This document shows positions 17,654 to 25,773 of a stretch of DNA of 64,000 nt, piece after piece. A model generated the notes under the pieces. The model saw only the letters and a list, made by a program, of their open reading frames with translations, searched no databases and was not told the DNA's origin. The stretch's first letter is position 1; the number at the start of each line of letters is the position of its first letter. This DNA is from Ferrovibrio sp964218355 (GTDB taxonomy: Bacteria > Pseudomonadota > Alphaproteobacteria > Ferrovibrionales > Ferrovibrionaceae). The DNA lies in contig NZ_CAXPMC010000021.1 of assembly GCF_964218355.1 (NCBI RefSeq), positions 62,001-126,000 of the forward strand, read 5' to 3'. The translations under genes and the position numbers were made by a program.

Positions 17654-17681
17654 TGCGGCACGGGGATGACCCCGTGCCGCA
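17654..17681. terminator. Bidirectional hairpin terminator between convergent genes
   Basis: Perfect 12-bp arms beginning TGCGGCACGGGG around an ATGA loop, placed between the plus-strand hypothetical gene (stop 17646) and the minus-strand ParB-like gene (stop 17687). There is no long T tract, so termination may be Rho-aided. Confidence 0.7.
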
Positions 17682-17686
17682 GCCGG

Positions 17687-19363
17687 TTACAGGTAACCGC
17701 GCCCTGGAAACTCCAGCCAACGCGGCAGCCAACCCTCCACCTTGTCACGACCATTGCTGCCGGCCAGACAGTCGCGGATGACCTGTTTCTGCACCGCGAG
17801 TGTCGCAGCTTGATTGCCCTGCGCCACCGTGTCGCCGGCAACCTCGGCCAACATGGCAGTGACAACCCGCTTGTCGCGTAGCATGTCGAAAAAGGCATCG
17901 TCGGGTTGCCAGAGCGTCCGCAGATCGACAGCCAGATGCGCCCCCATTGTATCGATCAACGGGGTGCCGACCGCCAATGTCTCAGCCATAACGAAGGCCA
18001 TCACCCGCAACACTTCCGCATCGGTCAGCGTCAGCAGTGCGACGAAAACCGTCTCGGTATCGCCGTCGCCGGTGATGGCCTCAGTTTCTTCCGACAGGCC
18101 CAACAGGCTGCGGATTTCAGTCCGGCGAGCGCGATAGCCCGCCTCGGCCGGGCTGGCGGCAAGGCTTTGCGCAATGTTATTGCCACCCGCCCGCTGCGGC
18201 TCCGGGGCGACCTGCCAAAGCGGCGACCCGCCGATGGCGTGAGCGACCATCAGCCGCAGTGCTACATAGGTGTCGTCCAGCAGATATTTACGCACGGCGG
18301 CATGGCGATGCAGATCGAGATAGGTTTGTAAGCGCGCTGTCCGTTCCGGTCGAACGGCTCTGGCCTCGGCGGACACGCCCTGTTCCGGACCGTCCATCGT
18401 CTTACGGCGGACCTTCTGCGCCTCCTGTCGTGACAGATAGCCCTCGTGGATGGCGACCTCGCCGCGCGCACTGATCTGGATATAGACCCTGCCGCCCTTG
18501 CGTTTGGCAGTCTTTTCGTGATCCCAGAGGTGGAAGCTCTGGCCCGGTTCCAGCACCACCACCTCCGCCCAGCCCTTGGCGAGATAGGCATCGCGCCGGG
18601 CAGCAACGGCCGCCTTCTGATGCTGCCAGAACAGCTCGCTATCGGCGAAATAGCCACCCTCGCCGAACAGATCAGCGACGATCTGGCCGGGATAGGTGTC
18701 GAGCGGGAACAAGGCGGCGCTGGCGGCAATCGACTGGCCGCCGAACAGCCAGGCCTTCAACTGCTGGCCGCGCGGGGCGAAGGCCTCCGGGTCTTCCAGC
18801 AGCGTCAACCACTCTTTCTGTTGAGCTTTGCTGGCGAGAGTCAGGTGCCGCACCGTATCGGCCTCGATTTCGTCGCGGCGATACGCCTCGCGGATTTTCG
18901 GCAAAAGGTTGCCGAGCGCGAGCCGCTGCTTCACTGCCGTTTCGGTCAGGCCGAAGGTGGCGGCGATCTCCGCCACCTCGCGGCCCTGTTTGACCAGCTT
19001 TACGAAAGTCTCGTATTGGGTCATTTCATCGACATCGCGCCGGGCGAGGTTTTCGATCAGCGAGGCTTCCAGCGCGTCGGCATCGTCACCCGGCTCCATG
19101 ACCGCGCAAGGCAGGTCGGGCGTGGTGCCAGTCTCAGCGGCGACGATACTGGCGGCGAAATAGCGCCGCCGCCCGGCAACGATGCCGTAGGCCTCGTTTG
19201 TGTCGGTCCCCTCTCCGGTTGTGGGACGAACCAGGAGTGGGACCAGAATGCCGCGTGCCCGCACGCTCGGCAGCAGGTCGGAGACGTCCGGCGCACGGCG
19301 CTGGTGGCGCATATTGGTGGTGGCGACTGCGAGGTGATCCAGCGGGATATGGGTGAGATGCAT
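17687..19363 (-). CDS. ParB/RepB-like nuclease-fold protein
   Basis: Large ParB-family protein of 558 residues. The N-terminal ParB domain shows GIVAGRRRYFAA (61-72) and the ENLARRDVDEMTQYE box (104-118). A KorB-type helix-turn-helix follows at about 129-150 (EVAEIAATFGLTETAVKQRL). The long C-terminal region is typical of the ICE/plasmid form rather than the chromosome-partition ParB. There is no adjacent ParA, so the role is probably element maintenance or regulation. The ATG at 19363 (MHLTHIPLDH) has AAGGAG at a good distance; the frame extends ten codons further to 19393 without one. Confidence 0.92.
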   Translation of the reverse strand: MHLTHIPLDHLAVATTNMRHQRRAPDVSDLLPSVRARGILVPLLVRPTTGEGTDTNEAYGIVAGRRRYFAASIVAAETGTTPDLPCAVMEPGDDADALEASLIENLARRDVDEMTQYETFVKLVKQGREVAEIAATFGLTETAVKQRLALGNLLPKIREAYRRDEIEADTVRHLTLASKAQQKEWLTLLEDPEAFAPRGQQLKAWLFGGQSIAASAALFPLDTYPGQIVADLFGEGGYFADSELFWQHQKAAVAARRDAYLAKGWAEVVVLEPGQSFHLWDHEKTAKRKGGRVYIQISARGEVAIHEGYLSRQEAQKVRRKTMDGPEQGVSAEARAVRPERTARLQTYLDLHRHAAVRKYLLDDTYVALRLMVAHAIGGSPLWQVAPEPQRAGGNNIAQSLAASPAEAGYRARRTEIRSLLGLSEETEAITGDGDTETVFVALLTLTDAEVLRVMAFVMAETLAVGTPLIDTMGAHLAVDLRTLWQPDDAFFDMLRDKRVVTAMLAEVAGDTVAQGNQAATLAVQKQVIRDCLAGSNGRDKVEGWLPRWLEFPGRGYL

Positions 19364-19444
19364 GGCGGAAACTCCTTTTGTGGTGAGTGCCATCAGCGAC
19401 GCGGCGGCATAGACGGCGGAGCGTCGCCAACTGGCCGATGACCA

Positions 19445-19837
19445 TCAGCGTTCGAGGGATTTGGTGTGATTAAGCGCGGCGTCAGCCTCGCGCAGCAGAT
19501 GGTCGGCTTCCGTGATCGCGCCGTGACGGCGGGCGGCTTCGGCATAGACCGAGAGCGGGTACCCCGCCTTGAAATGGCGGTCACGCTCGATGCGCAGCCC
19601 GAAGCCGACCCGGATACCGGCGATCTCGCGCAGGCTGACATAGCCGAGTTCCGGGCAGCCGAAACCCAAGTCGCATAGTCCAAACAAAGTGTCGCCATCG
19701 GCCGCCAGTTCGGTGAGCAACCATGTAGCCGCCCCGGTCGGGTTGAAAAATTTGACCACCGGCCAGTGGTCGGTTTCGTCGCTGACAGCGCCATTGGCCA
19801 ATAGCTGGGCGCGCAAGCTGTCTGGAATCAGGGTCAT
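19445..19837 (-). CDS. DUF2958 protein
   Basis: Protein of 130 residues beginning MTLIPDSLRAQLLANGAVSD with the family hallmarks VVKFFNPTGAATWLLTEL and LFGLCDLGFGCPELGYVSL. DUF2958 proteins accompany ParB-like genes on alphaproteobacterial mobile elements; no biochemical role is known. It is 81 bases upstream of the ParB-like gene on the same strand and is probably cotranscribed with it. Confidence 0.92.
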   Translation of the reverse strand: MTLIPDSLRAQLLANGAVSDETDHWPVVKFFNPTGAATWLLTELAADGDTLFGLCDLGFGCPELGYVSLREIAGIRVGFGLRIERDRHFKAGYPLSVYAEAARRHGAITEADHLLREADAALNHTKSLER

Positions 19838-20197
19838 GGCTGTGCCTCCTGTCGCAAAACTTCCGCAACCCGACCCCGGATAAGCGGGGTGGGCGGCGAA
19901 GAGCGACCGGCAGGCCCGCCGATCGAGGCCGGCGGCACCGTCAGGCCGAAGCGATAGCGGAGGACCGGGCGCGCAGCGCGCGGTTGCGGCCGGCCGCGGC
20001 GGGCCTAAATGGGAGCGCCGCCCAGCCCGCGCATCCGCGGGTCGGCCCTGGACAAAAGCCGTCGCTGCGCCGCGGTGCGCCCCAGCGGCGCGGCGTCCGA
20101 CTGGAAGCGTCAGGGATCGAAGCCGCCAGGCCGAGACCGGCTAGGCCGGGCTCGGTTCACGAGAGCCCGGCGCCGGCCAAAGCCGGCGGTCGCCGAG
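19838..20197. other. GC-rich non-coding stretch with hairpins
   Basis: No gene is visible in 360 bases. Several perfect inverted repeats occur: ACCCCG/CGGGGT at 19873-19878 and 19885-19890, and 9-bp arms GCCGGGCTC/GAGCCCGGC at 20145-20153 and 20163-20171. The second lies just after the stop of the DUF2285-type frame and may terminate that transcript. The rest holds the presumed promoter of the DUF2958-ParB pair. Confidence 0.5.
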
Positions 20198-21023
20198 CTA
20201 GCGCAAGAATCGGCGGTAGCCGCCCCGGATCAGCTGTCGTGAGAGATGCAGCAAACGTCGCATCCGGCTACGCAGGTAATCGCTGCCGTTACGCCAGTCG
20301 GCAGCGACATACTGGGGGCCGAATAATGCGTCGGCGATCTGGCTGAGTTTTGCCGCCTCTTGCCGGCCATCCGCCGCGCGCAAGGCCGTTATCATCCGCT
20401 CTAGCCGGGCCACCGGCGGAAACAGCGCCTTGGGCATGCGGCCATGGGCGTACAGTGCCGCCAGTCGATGCAACGCCATCAGGCGCGGCGGCAGACCGGC
20501 CAGACCAGTTATGTCCCAGCGTAAATGCAAAGGACCATCGAGTTCGGCAGTGCCCTGAAGCTCAAGCTGAATCACCCGGTCGCTCTGCGCCAGGATCAAC
20601 ACCGACGCAGCAGCCGGCCGATACAGGATCGTCGCGGTGGCCGGCAAGGCAGGCAGGTTGACTGCCGTCGCGTCGTTGGGGTCGGCTTTGGCGACACTGG
20701 CACTCAGCGCGTAAGCATTGACGGCCGGATCCCAAAAGACCTGCCCGACGTCTGCCTGATCCGGGTCGGCGAAAATACAGCAGGCCCCAGCGGCCTGCCT
20801 CCCGATGCTCTGCCGAGACTTGAATGTCGACGACCGGTCGCTTCTCCGACACCCGGCGATGCCGGGGTGGCTTGGCTTTAGCAGCAGCGTTTCGATAGTC
20901 CGGGTTGCGGCGCAGGAATTCCCAGGCGAGCGCCTCCCGGCTGGCATGGCGCAACCCGGCGTAATCGTTCGGATTGCGCCAATCCCGCCTTGGCAATGAG
21001 ACATCCTGATCGGAATCAGTCAT
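20198..21023 (-). pseudogene. DUF6499-DUF2285 protein, frameshifted
   Basis: Two frames join into one recognisable protein. The first, from the ATG at 21023 (GGAGGA eight bases upstream), gives the DUF6499 part with YAGLRHASREALAWEFLRRN followed by PDYRN. The second frame, ending at 20198, gives the DUF2285 part starting at FADPDQADVGQVFWDPAVN and ending in a basic RSRMRRLLHLSRQLIRGGYR tail. The switch falls near 20770-20785, just after the WGL motif, and needs one extra base removed. Intact homologues are single proteins of roughly this total length with presumed DNA-binding roles in these elements. Either a real frameshift, a sequencing error, or programmed frameshifting; the first is the simplest reading. 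Confidence 0.75.
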
Positions 21024-21236
21024 GGCAGCGTCCTCCGTTCATCGATCCATCACTGGTCGCGTCACGAAAGTCCCACCGCCGTTAGCCTCCCCGCTTAGGT
21101 AGCTGGGCACACCCGTTCCCGAGGCATCGGCGATCCTGCCACCGCACTCTAGAGCGAAGTTTCCTGGATTTTCTTTCCTGAAACCGCGCAGGCTTTTCGA
21201 TTCTTGCGGTCGCGTTGTCGATCCGAAACGGTTGAC

Positions 21237-21488
21237 TCAGGCTTTGATGCGGTCGGAACGCATCAGATCGGCCAGGATATCGCGTGGATCCGCCTCAAGT
21301 GCTGTCACCACTGCGATGAATTCGATAACATCGAGGCGCCGCTCCCCGCCTTCATATTTAGCGACGTAGGATTGCGGCCGTTTAAGCTGCGCAGCGACAT
21401 CCGCCTGGGTCAGTTTCTTGACCTTGCGTGCCTGGATCAGCAGCTTTTGCAGCCGCTGTTGCTGCGGCGAACGGAGGGACTTGGACAT
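21237..21488 (-). CDS. XRE-family helix-turn-helix regulator
   Basis: Repressor-like protein of 83 residues from the ATG at 21488; a TTG at 21500 is a weaker alternative. The core KLTQADVAAQLKRPQSYVAK, then YEGGERRLDVIEF, is a classic Cro/C1 helix-turn-helix. It is divergent from the plus-strand DUF2285-type gene, and the gap between them contains two overlapping palindromes, which suggests that it controls both promoters. In comparable elements this regulator sits at the edge of the maintenance region. Confidence 0.92.
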   Translation of the reverse strand: MSKSLRSPQQQRLQKLLIQARKVKKLTQADVAAQLKRPQSYVAKYEGGERRLDVIEFIAVVTALEADPRDILADLMRSDRIKA

Positions 21489-21522
21489 CGAGACCGGCAA
21501 AAAGTCAGAGCCGGCCTTGCTT

Positions 21523-21556
21523 TAATCCCGATTCCGGATTATCCCATTTTGGGATA
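21523..21556. promoter_or_regulatory. Two overlapping palindromes, candidate XRE operator
   Basis: TATCCCA-TTT-TGGGATA (21540-21556) is a perfect 17-base palindrome. TAATCC (21523-21528) and GGATTA (21536-21541) form a second one overlapping its left edge. They lie in the divergent promoter gap, followed by an AT-rich patch (ATATTATTACTGTATAT) that may hold the plus-strand -10 region. Confidence 0.6.
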
Positions 21557-21625
21557 TTATTACTGTATATGGCTATCTCACCAATTCGTTTGCATACTAT
21601 GGATTACAAACTGCACGGAAGCCAC

Positions 21626-21886
21626 ATGAGCCATCAAGGCCCCGACTACTCCGATACCGTGCCCTGGTCAGATAGCCTGACCGACTATGACCGCACTCAC
21701 GGTCCCACCTATCTGAGACTGCTCGATGCTGAGCGAGCTGGTGCCAGTATTAAAGAGATTGCGCAAGCCATTTTTGACATTGACTCGCAAGAAGAGCCGG
21801 AACATGCTCTTCAAGTCGTCGAAGCCCATTTGAAGCGCGCGCATTGGATGATCGAGCGCGGCTATCGCCACTTCCTCAATCAATAA
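21626..21886 (+). CDS. DUF2285-type small DNA-binding-like protein
   Basis: Protein of 86 residues containing SLTDYDRTHGPTYLRLLDAE and a C-terminal AHLKRAHWMIERGYRHFLNQ, the pattern of the short DUF2285-related proteins that lie at the edge of alphaproteobacterial ICEs. The ATG at 21626 (MSHQGPDYSD) is preceded by GGAAG; ATGs at 21569 and 21599 are alternatives. It is divergent from the XRE gene and converges on the AraC-type gene with a 5-base gap. Role unknown, probably regulatory. Confidence 0.85.
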   Translation: MSHQGPDYSDTVPWSDSLTDYDRTHGPTYLRLLDAERAGASIKEIAQAIFDIDSQEEPEHALQVVEAHLKRAHWMIERGYRHFLNQ

Positions 21887-21891
21887 GAGAG

Positions 21892-22833
21892 CTACAGCAG
21901 ATTGCGTCGGAATTGTGCTGGCGTTTTTCCAGTCAATTTTCGAAAATGCGTCGTCAGCTGGCTCTGGCTTGAAAAGCCGACGGCATAGGCGATGTCCGCG
22001 ATCGATTGATCGCTATGCAGCAGGAGCTCCTTGGCGCGGTGCACCCGCCGGCCGATCAGGTAACGGTGTGGTGGAACTCCAGTTGACTTTTTGAATGCAA
22101 CACTAAAGTGATGCAGGCTGATGCCCGCCACCTTGGCCAAATCAGCCAAGCTGATGTCCTGATCTAGATTTTCCAGGATGAAGTCATTTATACGACGGAA
22201 CCTGTTATCGCCAAGACTGCCGACGTAGCGCCGCAAATCCTGATTCCTACCGCCATACCGGCGGTACAAATGAACAATCAAGGCCGCGGCAAGGCTTGCC
22301 AAATAGACACGGCCGCCCAACCCACCGCGATTGAGCTCATCGCGCCATAGATGCGCCATCTGCTCAACCACCCTGTCCTGCAATCCAATTTGCAAGGCGA
22401 ACATGTGCTCCGCCGCATCAAAGGCTTCCGCCAGGGTTTGGCGGACGAATTGCTCGTCGATGGCCATGAGGGTAACTTCAGGCGCCGCCGACCAACTCCA
22501 GACATGCGGTGTGTTAGCTGGATGGACGTGACATTGACCCGGTTCGATTCGTTGCTGGCACCACGTCTCGCTGTCGACATATCTCCACTCCAGGTCATAC
22601 GGCGCATTGTCGTGAACAACGACAGCCAGCTGAGCCGTGCTTATTGTCGTGCCGGCATTCGGCTTGAGCTGGCTTCGCACCAGGGTAGTGCTGCCCAGCG
22701 ACAGGTGATCGACCCGGGAGACGAGTTCGACTGCAGGCTGCGCGGCTATGTCGACAAAAAGCCGCCGCATAACATGGCCGTGGAAAAATGCGCGACCGGT
22801 TGATGACGTGAGTTTCTCAATAAGATTGCTCAT
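21892..22833 (-). CDS. AraC-family transcriptional regulator
   Basis: Regulator of 313 residues. The N-terminal half is a cupin-like sensing region (EPGQCHVHPANTPHVWSW). The C-terminal 100 residues hold the paired helix-turn-helix with ISLADLAKVAGISLHHFSVA and SIADIAYAVGFSSQSQLTTH. The ATG at 22833 is used. Its usual target would be a nearby gene, but the upstream neighbour is a decayed transporter, so it may be an orphan. It lies just outside the last recognisable ICE gene. The effector cannot be told from sequence. Confidence 0.92.
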   Translation of the reverse strand: MSNLIEKLTSSTGRAFFHGHVMRRLFVDIAAQPAVELVSRVDHLSLGSTTLVRSQLKPNAGTTISTAQLAVVVHDNAPYDLEWRYVDSETWCQQRIEPGQCHVHPANTPHVWSWSAAPEVTLMAIDEQFVRQTLAEAFDAAEHMFALQIGLQDRVVEQMAHLWRDELNRGGLGGRVYLASLAAALIVHLYRRYGGRNQDLRRYVGSLGDNRFRRINDFILENLDQDISLADLAKVAGISLHHFSVAFKKSTGVPPHRYLIGRRVHRAKELLLHSDQSIADIAYAVGFSSQSQLTTHFRKLTGKTPAQFRRNLL

Positions 22834-22918
22834 GGCCGCTCCCGCTTTCTTCTGACCGCAACACTTCGTTGGCGATAGGGCAATGCTACAGATAAGCTAT
22901 GGACGAGCAGTCCTTCTT

Positions 22919-23330
22919 CTAGCCGCGCAGCGGTGCCAGCAGTCCTCGGTAAGCTGCCCACGCAGAGACGGCAAAGACCACGCCGGACAAGAGGGCGCGC
23001 AGATTATCGTTCGCTGACAGGACGAGCAGCCGGCTGGCGCATTCCAAACAGCAATCCACCGATTGCGGCGTCGGACATGCTGCCTGTAACCGCGAGTTGT
23101 CGGGTCTCTGAAACGTCGAGCCAACCGGCCAGGATCACACTCTGCACGCCCGTGGGCGCCGCCGAGAAAGCGAGTGGCTACACAGCCAGCTTGGTTCCAG
23201 GCTGGCGCCGGCGGAACTCGATGACGGCTGAGCACAAACAAAAGCGGCTTTGCTGGGCGACAGCGCCGAGCAGGAAGCCGACCGACACGCCGCCGCCCAC
23301 CAGAACCCTGGTCTCGCCCTTGGACTCCAT
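22919..23330 (-). pseudogene. YeeE/YedE-type sulfur transporter, decayed
   Basis: Three minus-strand pieces line up as one YeeE/YedE protein. From the ATG at 23330 the frame reads MESKGETRVLVGGGVSVGFL, then GAVAQQSRFCLCSAVIEF. An in-frame TAG at 23178-23180 interrupts it. The same frame resumes with GVQSVILAGWLDVSETRQL and AAIGGLLFG. A shift then leads to CASRLLVLSANDNLRALLSG and ends with GLLAPLRG and TAG at 22919. The FC motif and the GGLLFG plus C-A-S pattern are family hallmarks. About two thirds of a normal-length protein is missing. Certainly non-functional if the sequence is right. Confidence 0.72.
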
Positions 23331-23371
23331 CACTGCAACAAGATCCACAGCGCCCTCGTGCCGCCCGACTG

Positions 23372-23665
23372 TCAAACACATTCATATCCATGCTTGAGCC
23401 GGCGCGGCTCAAATCGGGACAAGTAACGCGAGCGCGTCGCCTCCTTGCACTGCACGTCCATTTGATACTGCATCATCTTAGTATGATCGTTAATATGCTC
23501 GGCCATGAGTTTCTACCGCTCGGCGGGGGTTTACCTGTTCCACTTGGTCCATCATCGTTTGCATCTGCTCAAAGCGGTCCCGAACTCATTCGGGCTGAAC
23601 CGCAGAGACTGCGGGAATGGCGAAGGTCATTAACGCGGCGGCGCTAAGGAGACAATGGCTTTCAT
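23372..23665 (-). pseudogene. Small Met-rich periplasmic protein, decayed
   Basis: An ATG at 23665 with GGAGA upstream begins MKAIVSLA; a shifted frame continues AAALMTFAIPAVSAVQPE as a signal peptide. After a TGA comes VRDRFEQMQTMMDQVEQVNP, and a third frame from 23507 gives MAEHINDHTKMMQYQMD. This is the pattern of short secreted Met/Gln-rich proteins that often accompany metal or sulfur-handling genes. At least two frameshifts and one stop make it a relic. It fits with the adjacent YeeE relic as leftovers of one small island. The far 3' boundary is uncertain. Confidence 0.55.
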
Positions 23666-23722
23666 GATTCTCCGCAGCGCGGGATAGACGACGCCAGGCA
23701 ACCGATCAAATAATAAATGACG

Positions 23723-24913
23723 TCAATCATCCTTAAAATTGACGATCAGCTCGGCACCTTGCGGCATGGATTGCACGATCTCGACCGCGTCGGCACGGAT
23801 GCGAGCATGAAGCTTGAATGCCTCCAGCGCGGCGGCCTTCGCCTTATCCGCGTCGGCGCCATCTTCAAGAACAAGGAAGAGCTTGATCGCATCGCGGTCG
23901 TTTTCGCGCGTGGCAACGCCCTGCGCCGCTTTGGCGCCGGAGGCAATGACGACTTCCTCGATCACGCGCGGGTAGACAAAGATCTCCCGCACCTTCACTG
24001 CCGCGCCGACACGGCCCTGAAGGGCCGACAGCCGACGTACACTGCCGTCCTGGTTGCCTTCCAGCGCAAAGGCGCTGTCGCCAGTGCCGAAGCGGATCAT
24101 CGGCCAGGTGGCATCGCGCGCGGTCACCACGACCTCGCCCGTCTCGCCCAAAGGGAGTTGCTCCCCGCTTGCGGGGTCGCAGATCTGCACCACTTGATCG
24201 GGATGGACGACGTAACCTTCGCCGCCATCCTCGAAGGCGACCAGGCCGAGATCAGCGGTGGCATAGGCTGCCCAGGTGGAAACGCCGTAATCAGCCTCGA
24301 TCCTGCGGCGTTTGGCCATCCAGTCGCCCATTTCGCCGCCCAAGAATGCCGTCCGCACATTCCAGGCGCCGCGACCATAGGTCTCGATCACTCTGTCGGC
24401 TAGGGTCAGGAAGAACGCCGTCGACGCGCAGATGGAAGTGACGCCGGTCTCGACGATGATCTGGGCTTGCAATTCGGTGTTGCCGACGCCGCCGGGAATG
24501 ACGGTGGCACCCACGGCCCGCGCGGCCTCGTCAAAAAGAAGCCCAGCCGGCACGAGGTGATACATCCAGGTGTTCAGGATCACATCCCCCTTGCCCACAT
24601 TTGCCGTCTTGAACAGCAGGTCCAGCCCGTGACCGGCGCCGGGCAAAGCCGGCTCGAAGATCGGCCCGGGCGAGACATAGATGCGCGGAATCTCCTTCAG
24701 GTCAGAGGCGAGGAAGCCTCCGAAAGGCGGGTTCTCTCTTTGGAGCCTCAGCAGCTCCTCCTTTTTCATCACCGGTAGACGGGAGAGATCGGCCAGCGAT
24801 GAAACTTTGCTGGGATCGAACCCGGCCGCATCGAACCGCGCCTTCAGTCCGGTGGCCTTTGTTGCAGCTGCGCTATAGGCCGTCGCGATATCTTGATAAA
24901 TGTCAATGGACAT
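23723..24913 (-). CDS. PaaK-like AMP-binding/acyl-CoA ligase family protein
   Basis: Protein of 396 residues of the phenylacetate-CoA ligase superfamily. The overall layout fits, with an N-terminal LSRLPVMKKEELLRL segment, a central DVILNTWMYHLVPAG region, a GETGEVVVTARD motif and a C-terminal GRVGAAVKVREIFVYPRVIE. The nucleotide-binding loop, normally a Ser/Thr/Gly-rich SSGTTG, reads YVSPGPIFEPALPGAGHG and lacks that signature, so activity and substrate are uncertain. It is the last gene of the operon led by the transglutaminase-like gene and TetR-type operator 29003-29016. Likely CoA activation of a catabolic intermediate. Confidence 0.78.
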   Translation of the reverse strand: MSIDIYQDIATAYSAAATKATGLKARFDAAGFDPSKVSSLADLSRLPVMKKEELLRLQRENPPFGGFLASDLKEIPRIYVSPGPIFEPALPGAGHGLDLLFKTANVGKGDVILNTWMYHLVPAGLLFDEAARAVGATVIPGGVGNTELQAQIIVETGVTSICASTAFFLTLADRVIETYGRGAWNVRTAFLGGEMGDWMAKRRRIEADYGVSTWAAYATADLGLVAFEDGGEGYVVHPDQVVQICDPASGEQLPLGETGEVVVTARDATWPMIRFGTGDSAFALEGNQDGSVRRLSALQGRVGAAVKVREIFVYPRVIEEVVIASGAKAAQGVATRENDRDAIKLFLVLEDGADADKAKAAALEAFKLHARIRADAVEIVQSMPQGAELIVNFKDD

Positions 24914-24941
24914 TGCTTTCTGGTCCAGTTCTAGGCCCGGA

Positions 24942-25751
24942 TCAGATGGGGCAGTCCGTGCGGAATTTCGGGGCGCGCTTCTCGCGGTGTGACAGGACGC
25001 CTTCTTTGACGTCCTCGCTCATGAAGCCGAGCATTTCGAGCGCAGTGGAAGTGTCGAAAATCGGTCCAGCTTGGCGCAGCCAGTTATTGAGGGAGTATTT
25101 TGTCCAGCGGATGGCGCTTTGCGAGCCATTCGCAAGTTCATTCGCGATGTCGAGCGCAGTTTGCTGTAAAACGTCATCCTCGACGCACATCGACACCAGC
25201 CCAATCCGGTCAGCCTCTTCACCCGAAACCGGCCTGCAGGTCATCAGATAGTATTTCGCCTTGGCCATGCCGCACAGTAGCGGCCAGATGATCGCGGCGA
25301 CGTCACCGGCGGCCACGCCGAGACGGGGGTGGCCGTCAACGATCTTCGCCTTCTTGCCCGCGATCGACACATCGGCGAGAATCCCAATGACCAGGCCCGC
25401 CCCGGCCGCGGGACCGTTGATCGCTGAGATGATCGGCTTGTTGCAGTTGATGATGTTGTAGACGAGGTTCTTGGCCTCCTTCCACGTCTTCATGATCTCA
25501 TGCGAATTGCCGATCATGCTCTCAATCAGGCCGAAATCGCCGCCCGCCGAAAACGCCTTGCCTGCACCGGTGACGATCACCGCATTGATATCGGGATCGC
25601 GATCAATGTCGATCCACATATCGGTCATTTGGGTGTGAGTCTCGGCATCCACCGAGTTGAAGGTTTCTGGCCGGTCGAAGGTGATGCGCAGCACGCGCTC
25701 ACCCGGATAATCGAATTTCAGCTTGTCGTATTTCGCGTAACGATTGGTCAT
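24942..25751 (-). CDS. Enoyl-CoA hydratase/isomerase family protein
   Basis: Crotonase-fold protein of 269 residues. The oxyanion-hole segment is GKAFSAGGDFGLIE. The second half reads INGPAAGAGLVIGILADVSI then GHPRLGVAAGDVAAIIWPLL, which matches a crotonase subgroup where the usual catalytic Glu pair is replaced and an Asp follows the Gly. The reaction could be hydration or isomerisation of an enoyl-CoA. It lies between the PaaK-like ligase gene and the acyl-CoA dehydrogenase pair with short gaps, consistent with one transcript. Confidence 0.9.
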   Translation of the reverse strand: MTNRYAKYDKLKFDYPGERVLRITFDRPETFNSVDAETHTQMTDMWIDIDRDPDINAVIVTGAGKAFSAGGDFGLIESMIGNSHEIMKTWKEAKNLVYNIINCNKPIISAINGPAAGAGLVIGILADVSIAGKKAKIVDGHPRLGVAAGDVAAIIWPLLCGMAKAKYYLMTCRPVSGEEADRIGLVSMCVEDDVLQQTALDIANELANGSQSAIRWTKYSLNNWLRQAGPIFDTSTALEMLGFMSEDVKEGVLSHREKRAPKFRTDCPI

Positions 25752-25773
25752 CGTACTCTCCTCCCTCTCTTGG

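Noticed and set aside
17687..19363. ParB-like gene as part of a chromosomal partition locus
   Set aside because: No ParA neighbour, and the protein is much longer than chromosomal ParB; the ICE context with DUF2958 explains it better.
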